This document shows, one piece after another, positions 13,541-25,160 of a stretch of DNA of 64,000 nt; positions within the stretch are counted from its first letter, which is position 1; each line of letters starts with the position of its first letter. Source of the DNA: Chrysaora quinquecirrha. Taxonomy: Eukaryota; Cnidaria; Scyphozoa; Semaeostomeae; Pelagiidae. The notes beneath the pieces are model-generated. The model ran no database searches, was not told the DNA's origin, and worked only from the letters and a program-made list of their open reading frames with translations. The stretch is taken from positions 4,946,202 to 5,010,201 of the forward strand of contig JACTAT010000039.1 in assembly GCA_014526335.1 (NCBI GenBank). The letters are read 5' to 3'. The position numbers and the translations under genes are program-made.

Positions 13541-13670
13541 CAGTCCCAATTATGTACATACTGTAGACAAAGAAAGAGAACTTTATTGGCTTGCTCATCA
13601 TGTCATGCAACTAGATACTGTGGGAAAACATGTCAGTCAAAACATTGGCCCGAACATCAAGTAATTTGCA
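13541..13670 (+). pseudogene. MYND zinc finger between gag and protease of gypsy 1
   Basis: The frame reads CTYCRQRKRTLLACSSC, then RYCGKTCQ, then HWPEHQVIC. This fits the MYND pattern C-x2-C-x9-C-x2-C-x4-Y-C-x3-C-Q-x3-W-x2-H-x3-C in full. MYND fingers in host proteins bind proline-rich peptides. It follows the CCHC knuckle by about 100 bases in another frame and is continuous with the protease frame, so it probably sat at the gag-protease junction of the polyprotein. Confidence 0.8.
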
Positions 13671-14080
13671 ATGCCATTAGGGATTTGTCAATAAAGCAAA
13701 GAAACTTAAATGATCAAAGCATGTACATTTCTCATCTGACTCCACAACAGCATAATCGCATAGCAAAACTTGTTGGTGATAGATGCACTGTCAATTTTAA
13801 GCTTGAAGGCAAAGACATGACTGGTCTGTGGGACACTGGAGCCCAAGTATCTGTAATATCTATGGAACAAGTAAAAAGACATTTTCCTTCCAAACCTGTT
13901 AAGAAAATTGCAGATCTGTTGCAGTTACAAGGTGATATCAAATTAGTTGCTGCAAATGGAACATCGATACCATATGAAGGTTGGATTGAACTAAAACTTG
14001 AATTTTTACCAGAGACATCATCACAGAAAAATATCACAGTACCCTTTTGGTGTCAAAAGGGCCGATTGATTGTCCCATAA
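13671..14080 (+). pseudogene. Gypsy 1 aspartic protease
   Basis: The retropepsin-like segment has the active-site motif LWDTGAQVSVIS near 13828-13863, preceded by the strand CTVNFKLEGKDM, and LVAANGTSIPYEGW downstream. It is in frame with the MYND finger; the frame is lost near 14045. Confidence 0.8.
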
Positions 14081-15660
14081 TTGGCTTTAATGTCATACGA
14101 GAACTTACTTGCACTGAAGATGGACATATTGAAGCCAGTGAAAGTGTACTACAGCAAATAGAAACAAGTTTCCCCAATCTGAGAGGTGGACAGAAAAGTG
14201 AAGTGTTTGTTAATCTCATAAAAGAATGTATTGAAGATGACTGTATCTGTACAGTTAAGACCATAAAACGAGATATCACAGTCCCAAAGCAAAGCACTAT
14301 TTCAGTCCCATGCAGAGGTAACAGTAGCTTTCTACCAAAATCGATGCTCGCAATGTTTGAAATGGATATAACTCAACATCTACCTGATGGAATTCGCCCA
14401 ACAGAAACACTTGTTTTGTTGAAGAATGGCACAACTCAGCTACTTCAGATTAATGTTGAAAACACCACCGATCACGACATAAAATTAAGGAATAGAACAG
14501 TGCTAGGTAGTGTTCAGTTGATACAGTCTGTAACGCCAATAGAAATGAAAGACAACAACTCACCCGAAGCTGAAAATGTGACAAACAAGGGTGACAGTGA
14601 AAGCAGCTTTATTCCAAAACTGAATCTGGGAAACTTGTCACAGGAACAGAAAGATATTGTTGTCAATATGCTAAAAGAAGAGTCTAGCTCATTTGCTAAA
14701 AATAGTGCAGACATTGGTTGTGCAAGAGGACTTGAACTTGAAATCAATGTTTCTGACTCAAGACCAGTTCAAAAGAATTATATTGCTGTTTCTAGACCTT
14801 TATATGGAGAAGTCAAAGCCTACATTGAGGACCTCCTCAATAAAGAGTTCATAAAACATTCCAAGTCTGCTTGGTCTTCACCAGTTGTGTGCGTCGAAAG
14901 AAGGATGGAAGTCTTCGTCTCTGTGTTGATTATAGAGGTCTAAACAGTAAAACTATCAAGGATCGCCATCCTTTACCCAGAATTCAAGAGACGCTTGATA
15001 ACCTTGGTGGTAGTCAGTGGTTTACAGTTCTTGATCAGGGCAAAGCATATCACCAAGGATTCGTCAAAATGGAACACAGGGACCGTACTGCTTTCATCAC
15101 TCCATGGGGTCTCTTTGAATGGAATCGGATCCCATTTGGTCTAATGAATGCTCCAGCAGCATTTCAGCGTCACATGGAGGATATACTTCGTGATTTACGA
15201 GATCAGATAGTCATACCATACTTAGATGATCTGATTATTTTCAGCAAAACCTTCGATGAACATGTAATACATGTTAGAACGGTGTTAAGAAGACTACGAG
15301 AACATGGGATCAAACTGAAAGGTCAAAATGTGAAATGTTCAAAAAGAAGTGAAATTTCTTGGCGAATCGTCAGTGAAGATGGCTACAGAATGGATGATAA
15401 CAATGTTAATGCAGTAAAAAGCTTATTGAATCAGACCCCAGAACTGTTGGTGATGTACGAAAATTACTTGGTCTTTTGTCATATTATCGTCAGAGTATCC
15501 CATCTTTTGCACAGAAGGCAAAGCCTATTTATGATTTACTTGTGGCATCAACTGTAAGTAATAACTACATGAAGAATAGCAATGGGCAACTACATTCTAA
15601 TGTTGAAGTAAAATGGTCAGCAGAATGTCAGACAGCTTTTGCAACCATCGAGAATCATTA
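14047..15660 (+). pseudogene. Gypsy 1 reverse transcriptase
   Basis: Motifs in order: RPLYGEVKAYIEDLL, KKDGSLRLCVDYRGLN, FTVLDQGKAYHQG, FGLMNAPAAFQ and the catalytic YLDDLIIF near 15220-15243. At least two frame changes occur (about 14880 and 15340-15440). The linker before it (14100-14700) is an extended protease-RT spacer. Confidence 0.88.
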
Positions 15661-16075
15661 ACTCAACCACCACTACTCGCCTATCCGGAACCAAATCAGC
15701 CATACATTCTCCATACTGATGCGTCACAACAGGGACTAGGTGCAGTTCTTTATCAGCGACAAAAGGAAAATTAAGAGTAATTGCATATGCATCTAGAGCC
15801 TTATCTTCTTCGGAGAAGAAATATCATCTCCATTCTGGTAAGCTTGAGTTCCTGGCTCTGAAATGGGCGGTAACGGAACACTTCAAGGACTACCTATATT
15901 ATGCACAATCATTTCGTATCTACACTGATAACAACCCACTGACTTACGTGATGTCGACTGCCAAACTTAATGCTACTAGTATCCGTTGGGTTGGAGAACT
16001 TGCTGAATATAACTTTACCATACATTACCGCCCTGGTAGAAAGAATGGAGATGCTGATGGGTTGAGTAGAATGCC
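15661..16075 (+). pseudogene. Gypsy 1 RNase H
   Basis: LHTDASQQGLGAVLY at about 15712-15757 holds the first catalytic Asp. The frame then breaks; YTDNNPLTYVMSTAKLNA and DGLSRMP (16057) follow. Confidence 0.75.
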
Positions 16076-16379
16076 ACAAAGTATTGATGAGCTGATCAAT
16101 GAATACACTGAAGAAGCAGATCATAATGTAATTCATGCTACAGTTCAGCCAATTCAATGTAATGAAAATGAAGTGAACTGGATGAGAATTATGGGAAAGA
16201 ATGTGAATACCATGAAACAGCTTCAAAACTACAGTTCTTCTAGAATATCTGATCAGAGAAATGTAAACATCTTGGAACATCAAATGAAAGATCCTGATAT
16301 TGCACCAATCATAAAGTGGAAAAAGGACAATGCTAAACCATCTACTGAGTCTTTGCGACTTGAAAGTCACTTGACAAAG

Positions 16380-17688
16380 AGATTAGCCTACGACTGGTCA
16401 AAGTTATTCCTTGATGATGATGGAGCCTTGAGACGACAGATTGCAAATAGATCGCAAATTGTGCTTCCAAAGAATCTCAAAGGACTTGTCCTGAAAGAGC
16501 TTCATGATGAGATGGGCCATGTTGGAGCTGACAAAGTACTAATGCTTACAAGACAAAGATTTTCTGGCCCCATATGCAAAGAGATATTGAATTTTATGTC
16601 AACAAGAAGTGCTATTGCATCAAACAGAAGAAGCCAGTTGTTCAACAACGGAGCAGTTAAAACCTATCATCACCTCAGCTCCTTTTGAACTTATATCTAT
16701 TGACTTCTTGCACCTGGAAAAGAGCTCGGTGGTTACGAGTATATCTTAGTAGTTGTTGACCACTTCACCAGATATGCCCAGGCATATCCAACGAGAGACA
16801 AGTCAGCAAAGACAGCTGCCGAAAGATTATTCAATGATTTCTTCATGCGATATGGATTTCAGAGAGAATACACCATGACCAAGGAGGTGAATTTCAGAAC
16901 AAGTTGTTTAATCAGCTAGAAAGACTATGCCGAATGGACAAATCAAGAACTACACCATATCATCCTCAGGGAAATGGCAAGGCAGAAAGATTCAATCGAA
17001 CATTGTTAGGTATGCTCAGAACACTACCAGAGGATTCAAATCCAGATGGAAAGATCATCTACCCAAAGTAGTTCACGCCTATAACTGTACACCACATGAA
17101 GCTACAGGCTATCCACCATTTCAACTGTTGTTTGGTCGCAGTCCTAGACTACCAGTTGACTTAATTTTCCAAACTGCTAAATCTACTGAAACAAAGAATT
17201 ATGCAGCATATGTTGACCAATGGAAGTCAGCCATGCAAGAAGCATATGACACTGTCAGGAAAAATAATGAGAGAGCAGCAGGATTAAACAAGAAGCAACA
17301 TGATAAAAAGATCAAAACGTCAACACTCGCTGAAGGAGACCGTGTACTAGTTAAAAACTTAACTGAACGAGGAGGACCCGGAAAAATTCGCTCGTACTGG
17401 GAGGACAGAATACATAAAGTGGTCCGACGGATAAATGAAAGTAGCCCTGTCTATGAGGTCAAACCAGAAAAAGGGGAAGGAAGATCAAGAGTCTTACATC
17501 GAACACTCTTATTACCTTGTGATTATCTTGAGATAGAGGAGGAGTCGCTACAATCGAAGCCTAGCTTTGGTATTCGTAATCAGAACAGAAATGGTCGACA
17601 AAGTCAACAACAAGAGCACTTACAGTCGCTAAATGAAAGTGATGACGAATCGGAAGAAAAACTCCTCAATTCTATCCCAACGAAATAG
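16380..17688 (+). pseudogene. Gypsy 1 integrase
   Basis: The N-terminal zinc region has LHDEMGHVGADK near 16500. The catalytic core is recognisable as [15 protein letters not shown] (16753-16797) and GNGKAERFNRTL (about 16970-17005), with frame changes between. The C-terminal part includes HAYNCTPHEATGYPPFQLLF and a GPY/F-like GGPGKIRSYWEDRI. Confidence 0.8.
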
Positions 17689-17738
17689 AAAGGATCAACC
17701 GGAACTCTGAAGTTGAATTCAATGAGTCCACACAACTC

Positions 17739-18152
17739 TTGCAGGGACAAAATGAAACTGAGGCTGGAGAAGCAAACAACGTCGATCGAAATACTGATCA
17801 ACAACAAAATGAGCAACCCTTAATCGAAGAGGAGAGCCCATCTGAGAACAACAGTCCAACCACGGATCAACATTATCAAGATGACTACAGGCAGAGGCCA
17901 GTGAGAAGTCGTCAGCCACCTGTTCGCCTCGTCTATAACCAACTAGGTAATCCGCAGCCACAGCAGTTATTTTCCGTAAACCAGGTTCTTCCAGCGCCGA
18001 ATTTTGCGATGACTTCCAGAGATTATAAATTGAATCCACATGCAAATGCATTTGTACCGCAATGGAATATGAGATATCCAATGTTCTGTCCGACAATGCC
18101 ATATCCAATATACTTAAACAGGCAAGGATATGCCAGACCAATGGGTTATTGA
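17739..18152 (+). pseudogene. Gypsy 1 C-terminal open frame of unknown role
   Basis: A hydrophilic Gln/Asn/Glu-rich segment then a Pro/Tyr/Met-rich tail (PMFCPTMPYPIYLNRQ). It has no envelope features (no signal peptide or membrane helix). It lies between integrase and the polypurine tract and may be the pol C-terminus. Confidence 0.5.
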
Positions 18153-18500
18153 TTGCTTTCAGAAAGAATATTTGTTACGTTTACTGTTTGTTGAGAAAAG
18201 ACTCTATTACCAAAAGACTGAATTAAAAAAAAAATGAAAAAAAAAAAAAAAAAAGGAAAACCCAAGATCGTATACAGATTGGAACTTATTGCCATGTTAC
18301 GCAAAGAAAAAAGTTGCGGAAAGCATTGATTGTTTTATACTCTGCATAATGAACTGGACTGGATATTGCGCGCTAATCCAGTTGGTATTCGTTGGAACTG
18401 ATATTGTGTATTCGTTGGAACTGATATTGTATAATGGTAACACTGAACTGATAAACCTTTGTTTAAGATTTCAAAATGTTGAGGACAACATTACTTCAAA

Positions 18501-18510
18501 TGGGGGAGAG
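18501..18510 (+). promoter_or_regulatory. Gypsy 1 polypurine tract
   Basis: TGGGGGAGAG immediately before the 3' LTR, the expected plus-strand primer. Confidence 0.7.
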
Positions 18511-18738
18511 TGTGGACCTGTGTAGAACCCCCCGACCGGAAGTGACTTGACTTGAATATTTGATTTTGACTGAATATTGAATATTGTGAGAACGTGTGCT
18601 TGCTTACACTTGTAGTTGATTGACTATTGGTATCATAACTTGTTGTTGTATTTATAAATTACGATTTTGTGGAGAAACGTTTGATTTCCTCTCGTGTCTC
18701 AATTTATGTGCTGCCTTGGACCGGGCAGGACAGTTACA
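18511..18738 (+). repeat. Gypsy 1 3' LTR
   Basis: 228 bp, nearly identical to 11427-11658; a 4-5 base deletion near its start (CCCCCCGACC). Confidence 0.92.
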
Positions 18739-18840
18739 CAACCTAATTAGAATAACAATAAAGATTAATTCAATCGGTCTTGGCTGCACAGGCAGTCCAT
18801 ATCCAGTTCATCACATTTACACTATTTACACAATATTACA
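18739..18840 (-). repeat. Gypsy 2 3' LTR (truncated)
   Basis: Matches 23033-23134 base for base; the remainder of the LTR (equivalent of 22933-23032) is absent. A purine tract AAAAAGGGGAAGTGA precedes it on the minus strand. Confidence 0.88.
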
Positions 18841-18868
18841 TCACTTCCCCTTTTTGAGAAGGTTTTGT

Positions 18869-20188
18869 CTATGTAACAACGTTCGATGGCACAGTATTAC
18901 CATATCTTTCGGGTGGTCTTCTCACTCTTTCAGAACGACGATTCTCTGCAGGAATTATATTATTTTCATTTTCAACTTGATCATTACCATTATCATGACT
19001 GATCTGTTCTGCTATGGCTTCATCGTCATTCTCTGTTTCAGACTCTCCATTGCGCATTGTATGATTGTTTATTCTCTTGAAGTGCGATATATTTCTTGTA
19101 ACTCGATGTTTCTGATGATTTTCTGCAATTAATTGCGTGCCTTTTCTTTCAATCACAACATACGGAGTTTTATTAAAACGAGATGTAAGCTTGTTTTGAC
19201 GTTGCTGCTTCACTAACACTGTATCACCTACATTAATAGTGCTTTCTTTAGCATTTCGGCGTTGATCCGCATAGTTCTTGTGATAATTTTGACTTTTGCG
19301 TTCATTTTGGCGAGCTTCTTTATGTTTGTTGATTACAATCTTGCGACCAATTTCTGGTAATTTACCACGAACTTTTCTGTTGAACAATAATTCACTCGGG
19401 GCAACTTTCGTTGTAGAGTGAGGTGTGGTACGATATTGTAACAAGAATCTCTGTAGTTCTTGACGCCAAACTTTTCCTTCAATAACAGAGGTTTGCAGAA
19501 CTTTTTCCAGTGGCTGATCAAAACGTTCAACCTCACCATTTGCTTGAGGCCAATACGGTGTGGCACGTTCATGCTTGATATTCAATGCTTGACAATAACG
19601 TCGAAATTCATCACTTGAAAATGGTGGTCCATTATCAGTTTTAATAACATTAGGTATACCATGTGTGGCAAAGATCTTATCAAGTTTCGGTATTACAGAT
19701 GAAGCTTTTGTTGATCGAACTACTTCAACTTCTGGATATCGCGAATACCTGTCAATGATGACCAATAAATAATCGTTAGACGGTAATGGTCCACAAAAGT
19801 CCATATGTACCTTCTCCCATGGTCCAGATGGCAAATCAGAAGGTCGAATCGGTTCGGGTGGAGACGGTGTACCAACTGCTTGGCATGCTATACAAGAGTC
19901 AATTGTTCGTTTAACCATTTCATCAATACCCGGAAACCAAACTTTCTCTCGAAGTAATGCTTTGGTTTTTGACAAACCTTGGTGACTCTCGTGGGCTATA
20001 TCTATTGCTTTCTGTTGCAATGACTTAGGGATGACGATTCTTGTTCCTCGAAGGATAATGTTGCGTTCACCAATTGTGAATTCCTCCTTACAACTGTTGA
20101 AAGGCTTTTGATCGCCTGCCATTGATTCAATCTTATCGCCGCATACGAAGACTTTTAAGATCATGATCTTCAGAAGTTGCTTCAGCAA
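18869..20188 (-). pseudogene. Gypsy 2 integrase
   Basis: Zinc region AHESHQGLSKTKALL ... SCIACQAVG (HHCC). DDE core: VHMDFCGPLP, VIKTDNGPPFSS and the Glu in YWPQANGEVERF. The tail has VNVGDTVLVKQQ-like SH3 residues and an acidic end; no chromodomain or envelope gene. The open stretch starts near 20188 and ends at 18869. Confidence 0.88.
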
Positions 20189-20640
20189 TTTCTTCTAGTG
20201 TCATAGCTTTCGGAACACTATGCTGAGAAATGAAATTGACATATTCTTCAGTCATTTTCTGCTGTTTATAAATGTTTTTTGAAGTTGGATGCCTTGATAA
20301 GTAATCTGCAGGATTATCAATACCTGGCTTGTAAACAACATTAAATGAATACGGTTGCAAACGTAAGACCCATCGTTCGATTCTTGCGGACGGTTTAGAA
20401 TTACAATTACCATAGATAACTTCTAACGGTTTGTGGTCCGTAACTAGCGTAAAAGAATGTCCATATAAATAAAGATGGAAATGCTCTACTGACCATACGA
20501 TAGCCAGTGCTTCTTTTTCGGTTTGCGAATATCTCGTCTCAGTGTCAGTTAAAGATCTGCTTGCATAGCGGCGACTCTTTCATCCGCTTGTCCCTTTGAC
20601 TTCTGAGATAAAATAGCTGATAGCCCCACTGGACTGGCAT
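20189..20640 (-). pseudogene. Gypsy 2 RNase H
   Basis: Frames with FSVEHFHLYLYGHSF-like and LVTDHKPLEVIYG-like segments, then QPYSFNVVYKPGIDNPADYL, mark the RNase H end and the connection to integrase; broken by frameshifts. Confidence 0.65.
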
Positions 20641-21284
20641 CCACTAATACAAACGATTCTTTATCTTTATCAAAATAAGACATACAAGGAGCTGAGGACA
20701 AAGCTGCCGTGAGTTTATTAAACGCAGTTTGTTGTTCCTTATTCCATGTAAAAGCAACATTTTCTTGGTTAACTCTCGAAGAGGTGCTGTAATTGTAGCA
20801 AAATCAGGAATGTATTTACTGCTATAATTCGCCATACCAAGTAGACTACGGACATCATGAGCATTTTTTGGAATAGCTGCATTGAGTAGATCATTTACAC
20901 GCTTCGGATCAGGGCGTGTCCCCTCCTTTGAAAAGATTTGACCAAAAAATTCCAAAGTGTCACTGAGAAACTTGCATTTACTTTTGTTCAAAGTAAGACC
21001 TTTATTCTTCAACCGTTCAAGACATTTGGTTAAATTGACATCATGTTCTTGACGTGTAGTGCCATAAATAACAATATCATCAGCAATATTCTTGACTCCA
21101 TTTAAACCTTGCAAAGCTTTCTGTAAGGTATACTGGAAAATTTCAGCAGAAGCATTGGTGCCATAATTCAAACGTTTGTAACGAAATAAACCAACATGAG
21201 TTGAAAAAGTGGTGATGTACCGACTTTCTTCACTCAGTTCCAGTTGATGATAGGCCTGACTTAAGTCCAGTTTTGAGAAAACTT
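20641..21284 (-). pseudogene. Gypsy 2 reverse transcriptase, C-terminal part
   Basis: Contains LNYGTNASAEIFQYTL, the active site NIADDIVIYG (IADD in place of YxDD), LNKSKCKFL and the thumb SLLGMANYSSKYIPDF. It continues the RT begun in the upstream frame after a 2-base shift near 21285. Confidence 0.82.
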
Positions 21285-22892
21285 AGCTCCATTGAGTGCA
21301 AAGCTCACATCATCAACAGTGGGTATCGGATGGCGTATTCTGTTAATTGCAGTGTTAGCAACACGCATATCGACGCAAATTCTGACTGCACCATCCTTTT
21401 TAGGCACAACTACAATAGGAGAGACCCACGGTGTGCCTTTATCATCGGGCACCCGTTCAATAATGTCCTCTTTTTCCAATTGTTTTAAGGCTTCTTTGAC
21501 TTTCTGACGCATGTGATACGGAATGCGACGCTGAGTTTGCATTTTTGGCGTTTGACTTTCATCGATGCTTAGAGTAACTTGCTCACCTTGGAGTTTACCC
21601 AATCCATCGAAAACTTCAGGATATTTGTTTATAATTTCAGCAATGTTACTGTCATTTCTTGACAATGTGTTTAGATGTATGCTAATTAATCCAAGTTCTT
21701 GCGCTGTGGACGAGGACAAAAGATTTCCGCTGTTTGAGTTTTTCATAACATAGAATGTCGCCAGCGTGAGACGATTCTTTGTTTCGATAACAGCGTCAAA
21801 TTGTCCTTTGAAGTCAACAGGTTTTGAACTGCTGTATGGAAATGCTTTCACATTTGTTTGCCTTAGATTAACATCTTTCATCCGTGAGAAGGTAACTTGA
21901 TCGATGACGTTAATCGTGGCGCCCGTATCAATTGTCATTTGAAAAACTGTGTCACAGACCGTGACTTCAACTTTAGGGCTTTTTGTTTTTGAATCGGTTT
22001 TCTGGACAGCATACAAATATTCTTCCTCTGAAGATGAATCGCTTTCAAGAGATTTATTAGCCAAGGTGTGTACGGTCTTTGGCTTTCTATATCTGCGAGC
22101 TGTTCTTTGTTTGCTGCCAGAACGTTTTTCTCGACAAACATTTGCAAAATGATTCTGCTTTTTGCATATTTTGCATTCCTTACCCTTTGCAGGGCAAGTC
22201 CCTGTGTGTGGGTATGACCCACCACAACTGAAACAAGATTTCTCTGATTTCTGGGTACTTAGCTTATTAGTTTCAGCAAAAGATTTCTCTCTTGACTCGA
22301 TATCCTTGGCTTGAAATGCACTTTGTTCGTCTCTGCGACCCTCTAACAGCATGGCTTTCAAGTCAAAGTTAGGATCTCGCAATGCTCTTTTGCGAATCTT
22401 GGACGAAGTTCCTCCAATAATTATCTGTTCTTCGATTTCAAAATCATTATCGTGAAACTCACATGTTTGAGCCATAGTCCTTAAACGAGTATGAAACTGG
22501 TCAAGAGTTTCTTGTTTTTCTTGAGTGGCTTGTCGAAATCTGTACACCTCATAACGACGGTTCTTCTGAGGTTCAAAATATTGAGTTAATGTATTCTTTG
22601 CAGTGTCGTAATTATTTTCTTCACCAACATCGGTGAGATTTTTGAAAATTTCTCTGACCCTAGGTCCCGCTTGATACAAGAGTAATGCACGCTTTCTTGT
22701 ATTATCAGTAATTCCACTTGCTAATAAAAACATTTCGAAATCGTCCAGCCAGTCTTTCCAGCGGGTGGCAAGGCTTGCTCCCACTTCCGCGTCAGGACGG
22801 AATTCTGCTACTGGTTTGATCGAAACTGCTTGAAATTGAGCCATAACTACTTCTGCAGGTTGTGAAACACTACTACTATTTCCTTCCTCCAT
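21285..22892 (-). pseudogene. Gypsy 2 gag, protease and RT N-terminus
   Basis: A 543-codon frame starts MEEGNSSSVSQ. Gag core: WKDWLDDFEMFLLASGI, RALLLYQAGPRVREIF and ETLDQFHTRLRTMA. Two cysteine clusters follow: CFSCGGSYPHTGTC and CKICKKQNHFANVC (CCHC). The protease has MTIDTGATINVID. RT begins at RRIPYHMRQKVKEAL and KKDGAVRICVDMRVAN and is cut after GAKFS by two extra bases. Gag and pol are in one frame here. Confidence 0.88.
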
Positions 22893-22920
22893 ATAAGAAG
22901 CAATATAAACGAGTTTTACT

Positions 22921-22931
22921 CCTCGTCGCCA
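22921..22931 (-). promoter_or_regulatory. Gypsy 2 primer binding site
   Basis: Minus strand TGGCGACGAGG directly after the 5' LTR end, a form common in gypsy elements. Confidence 0.7.
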
Positions 22932-22932
22932 A

Positions 22933-23134
22933 TGTTATATTCTCAACCTTGTGAGAATAAGTCAGAGAAATACGATAGGACAACTGCATGCTACGATTGC
23001 ATAACTGAACAGAACTATATTAACTACAACAACAACCTAATTAGAATAACAATAAAGATTAATTCAATCGGTCTTGGCTGCACAGGCAGTCCATATCCAG
23101 TTCATCACATTTACACTATTTACACAATATTACA
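22933..23134 (-). repeat. Gypsy 2 5' LTR
   Basis: 202 bp, minus-strand TGTAATATTG...TATAACA. Confidence 0.88.
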
Positions 23135-23306
23135 GTTAGAAAACGTATGTGCGACCGTAATTTATTGTTTTGATGCTTCAGTTTGGATAACTGAATTCTA
23201 ATGGGATACAGACCCAGCTGCTTCTGTCTTGTCGCTGCCTGATGCACACTGTTTCAATCAAATTGTCGTCACTTTATCGTTATAATCAAATATCAAACCT
23301 ATCAAA

Positions 23307-23497
23307 ATGGCGAGCAGGAGAAGTAGTGTTCCTTATAATTACAAACATTGCTCTAGAAGTCCTACAAAATTGAGCTACAGGAAAAGTCATAGTCTTTCGT
23401 TTTCTCGTGATCTTGGGGAAGATGATTTGTTTTTTGAAGTTGATGAAATGGCTTTGCAAAATTTATCAGATTCTGAATCTGAGGCGACAAGCGCAGA
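23307..23497 (+). CDS. Candidate alternative first exon of the PDE4-like gene (b)
   Basis: ATG in strong AAAATGGCG context opens a 63-codon frame starting MASRRSSVPYNY. It contains SYRKSHSLSFSRD and a terminal acidic segment EVDEMALQNLSDSESEAT. It ends at a GTGAGT donor in phase 2, matching exon 40647. RRSS is a minimal PKA-type site. Serine/arginine then acidic composition suits a PDE4 long-form N-terminus, but no similarity is claimed. If correct, the intron is about 17 kb. Confidence 0.4.
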
Positions 23498-24009
23498 GTG
23501 AGTTTGAGTTATCTTTTTTTATCATGATACTTGACTGTGCAAGAGTTTGATAAACTAATTACTGTTTAATATCAAAATTTCAAGTTTAACACCCCAAAGC
23601 CTAAATCTATCTTATTACTTTGCTCAGGGAACCCCTCATGCCATGCCCATTTGCATCTCAGTGAGGAAGTTTGCCTGCGTCTGCCATCTGCGCTTGGAGC
23701 TCTTTTTAGGCCTTTTTTGTATCGCCCAGTTTGGTTTCCTTGTCGTGTCGTGTGGATATTTGAATAGGTTAGGGGCGGAGATTCAAGCCGGAGAGTGAAT
23801 TGTATTAGAGTAATGGTTTACTGAAAGTTGAAGCAATAGTTTCACCTTGCCCGCCAATGATTGCAAGTCTGTTAGGTGAAAGTTTTCGTAAAACAAAGGC
23901 TAGATCAAGATAACATACATTACTGTATCATTTATTCTTTGCAATGCCGTATCCAAAGGGGGTGGCAAGTGGGGGCCTGCCCCTTAATCATTACCAAGAC
24001 AGGTTGTTT

Positions 24010-24417
24010 TATACTACAATCATTTTTTTTATAAAAACTATGCTCTGAGCCATATACAGTAGTAGGGTTTCTTAACTTTGAGCACGAATGGTATATTAAA
24101 AGTTTCTTGCAGAGTTTCTTGAAATGCTGAAATGCCGATAATTTTGTGAAAGAAGGGTTTAATGTGAAGTATCATGTTCTTATCAGTCAAAAAATAAACT
24201 TTTTCCGGAATTTGCCCGAGGTATGGTAGTTTTGGTGATTATTTTTACGTAAATATTACAGAAAGCACATCAGTAAAATAGAATGCTGAATTTAGAAGCG
24301 AATTTAGAAGAGTTCCTTATTTTTTTTTACTTCTTAGACCATATAGAAGAGTTTCTTGATTTTTAGAAAAAGTTATATATAGTTTCTTATAGACTGTTTC
24401 TTATACAAAAAATGAGT
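24010..24417 (+). mobile_element. MITE, AAGAAAC subfamily
   Basis: Same element as 53221-53621 (GCTCTGAGCCATATA, GGGTTTCTTAACTTTGAGC, AAAGTTTCTTGCAGAGTTTC, end TTTCTTATACAAAAAATGAG), somewhat decayed at the left end. Confidence 0.75.
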
Positions 24418-24800
24418 GTGAATCTGTAACTGGCGTTTTCATTTTCCTCAAAAGAGGAAAATCTATAAGGAGGTCAACAGTCGTCGAGAAAGCGAACTTT
24501 AATTAGCTCCGCAATTTGTTAATTTGATGGTGAGATTTTCAAGGAAGAAAGGGAGAAAAAACCTTCGATTTTCCGGGCATGCCGTTTAAATATGAACTAT
24601 ACGCACAGTTCATTTAAACACTTATTGAACACTGACGGGAATCTCCACTTTTTCATTAGGTTACCATTATGAAACTTCCAAAACGCTTTTCCTGAAAATC
24701 AGGAAACTAATGATAATATGGTTGGTAATCAGAAAAAAAGCTCAAAAATCATATCGAAAACTTTTAGGGAGATAGAGATAGTTAGTCAAATAGCCTAATA

Positions 24801-25160
24801 CACTTTTTAATAAGCAACCGCTCAATAAGCAACTGGGGCTGAACTGACTTTAACATTAAGCAACTTGAGGGCTAAATGGAATTACTTTAAGCAACTGAGA
24901 AGCCAAACAACCAAGCTTATACGCTTTCTTGTTGTTAGGAAGTTGTTTGTTTTGCATGTTGAAGTTCTTTAACTAACGTTTTTCCACTTACTGTCTCCCA
25001 AAAGTCGGTTGTAGGCCTAACAGTTGACGATTTTGATCCGCAAAGTCAGGGGTGGTTGTTAGGTAGAAAAGGGTTAAGCAACTTTGAGAGCTGAAATGTG
25101 TAAAATTTTAAGCAACTTTGAGGCCTGGACAAAAGTCCAGTTGCTTTTTAGAAAAATGTG
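24801..25160. mobile_element. MITE, AAGCAAC subfamily
   Basis: 360 bp flanked by TA. The left end reads CACTTTTTAATAAGCAAC and the right end AGTTGCTTTTTAGAAAAATG then TG. AAGCAAC (or GTTGCTT) recurs about ten times inside. Confidence 0.75.

Larger units (their letters stand above)
11427..18738 (+). mobile_element. Ty3/gypsy LTR retrotransposon 1, degenerate
   Basis: The order is 5' LTR, primer binding site, gag, CCHC knuckle, MYND finger, aspartic protease, reverse transcriptase, RNase H, integrase, a C-terminal open frame, polypurine tract and 3' LTR. RT precedes IN, and the integrase tail has a GPY/F-like segment with no chromodomain. The LTRs differ by only about four substitutions and one short indel, yet gag-pol is split by several frameshifts and at least one stop. 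No 5-bp target duplication is found: the left flank is ACCGT and the right side runs straight into element 2. Confidence 0.92.
18739..23134 (-). mobile_element. Ty3/gypsy LTR retrotransposon 2, degenerate, 3' LTR truncated
   Basis: Minus-strand element: 5' LTR 22933-23134, primer site, gag-protease-RT-RNase H-integrase, polypurine tract and 3' LTR 18739-18840. The shared 100 bp of the two LTRs are identical, so insertion was recent, but pol is interrupted near 21285, 20640 and 20190. The 3' LTR lacks its last about 100 bp and abuts the end of the gypsy 1 LTR with a shared ACA. Confidence 0.92.

Noticed and set aside
19333..19572. Second minus-strand open frame inside the gypsy 2 integrase
   Set aside because: Shadow of the integrase frame.
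11427..23134. Gypsy 1 nested inside the gypsy 2 LTR
   Set aside because: The missing LTR part of gypsy 2 is not found left of 11427, so simple nesting does not explain the junction.
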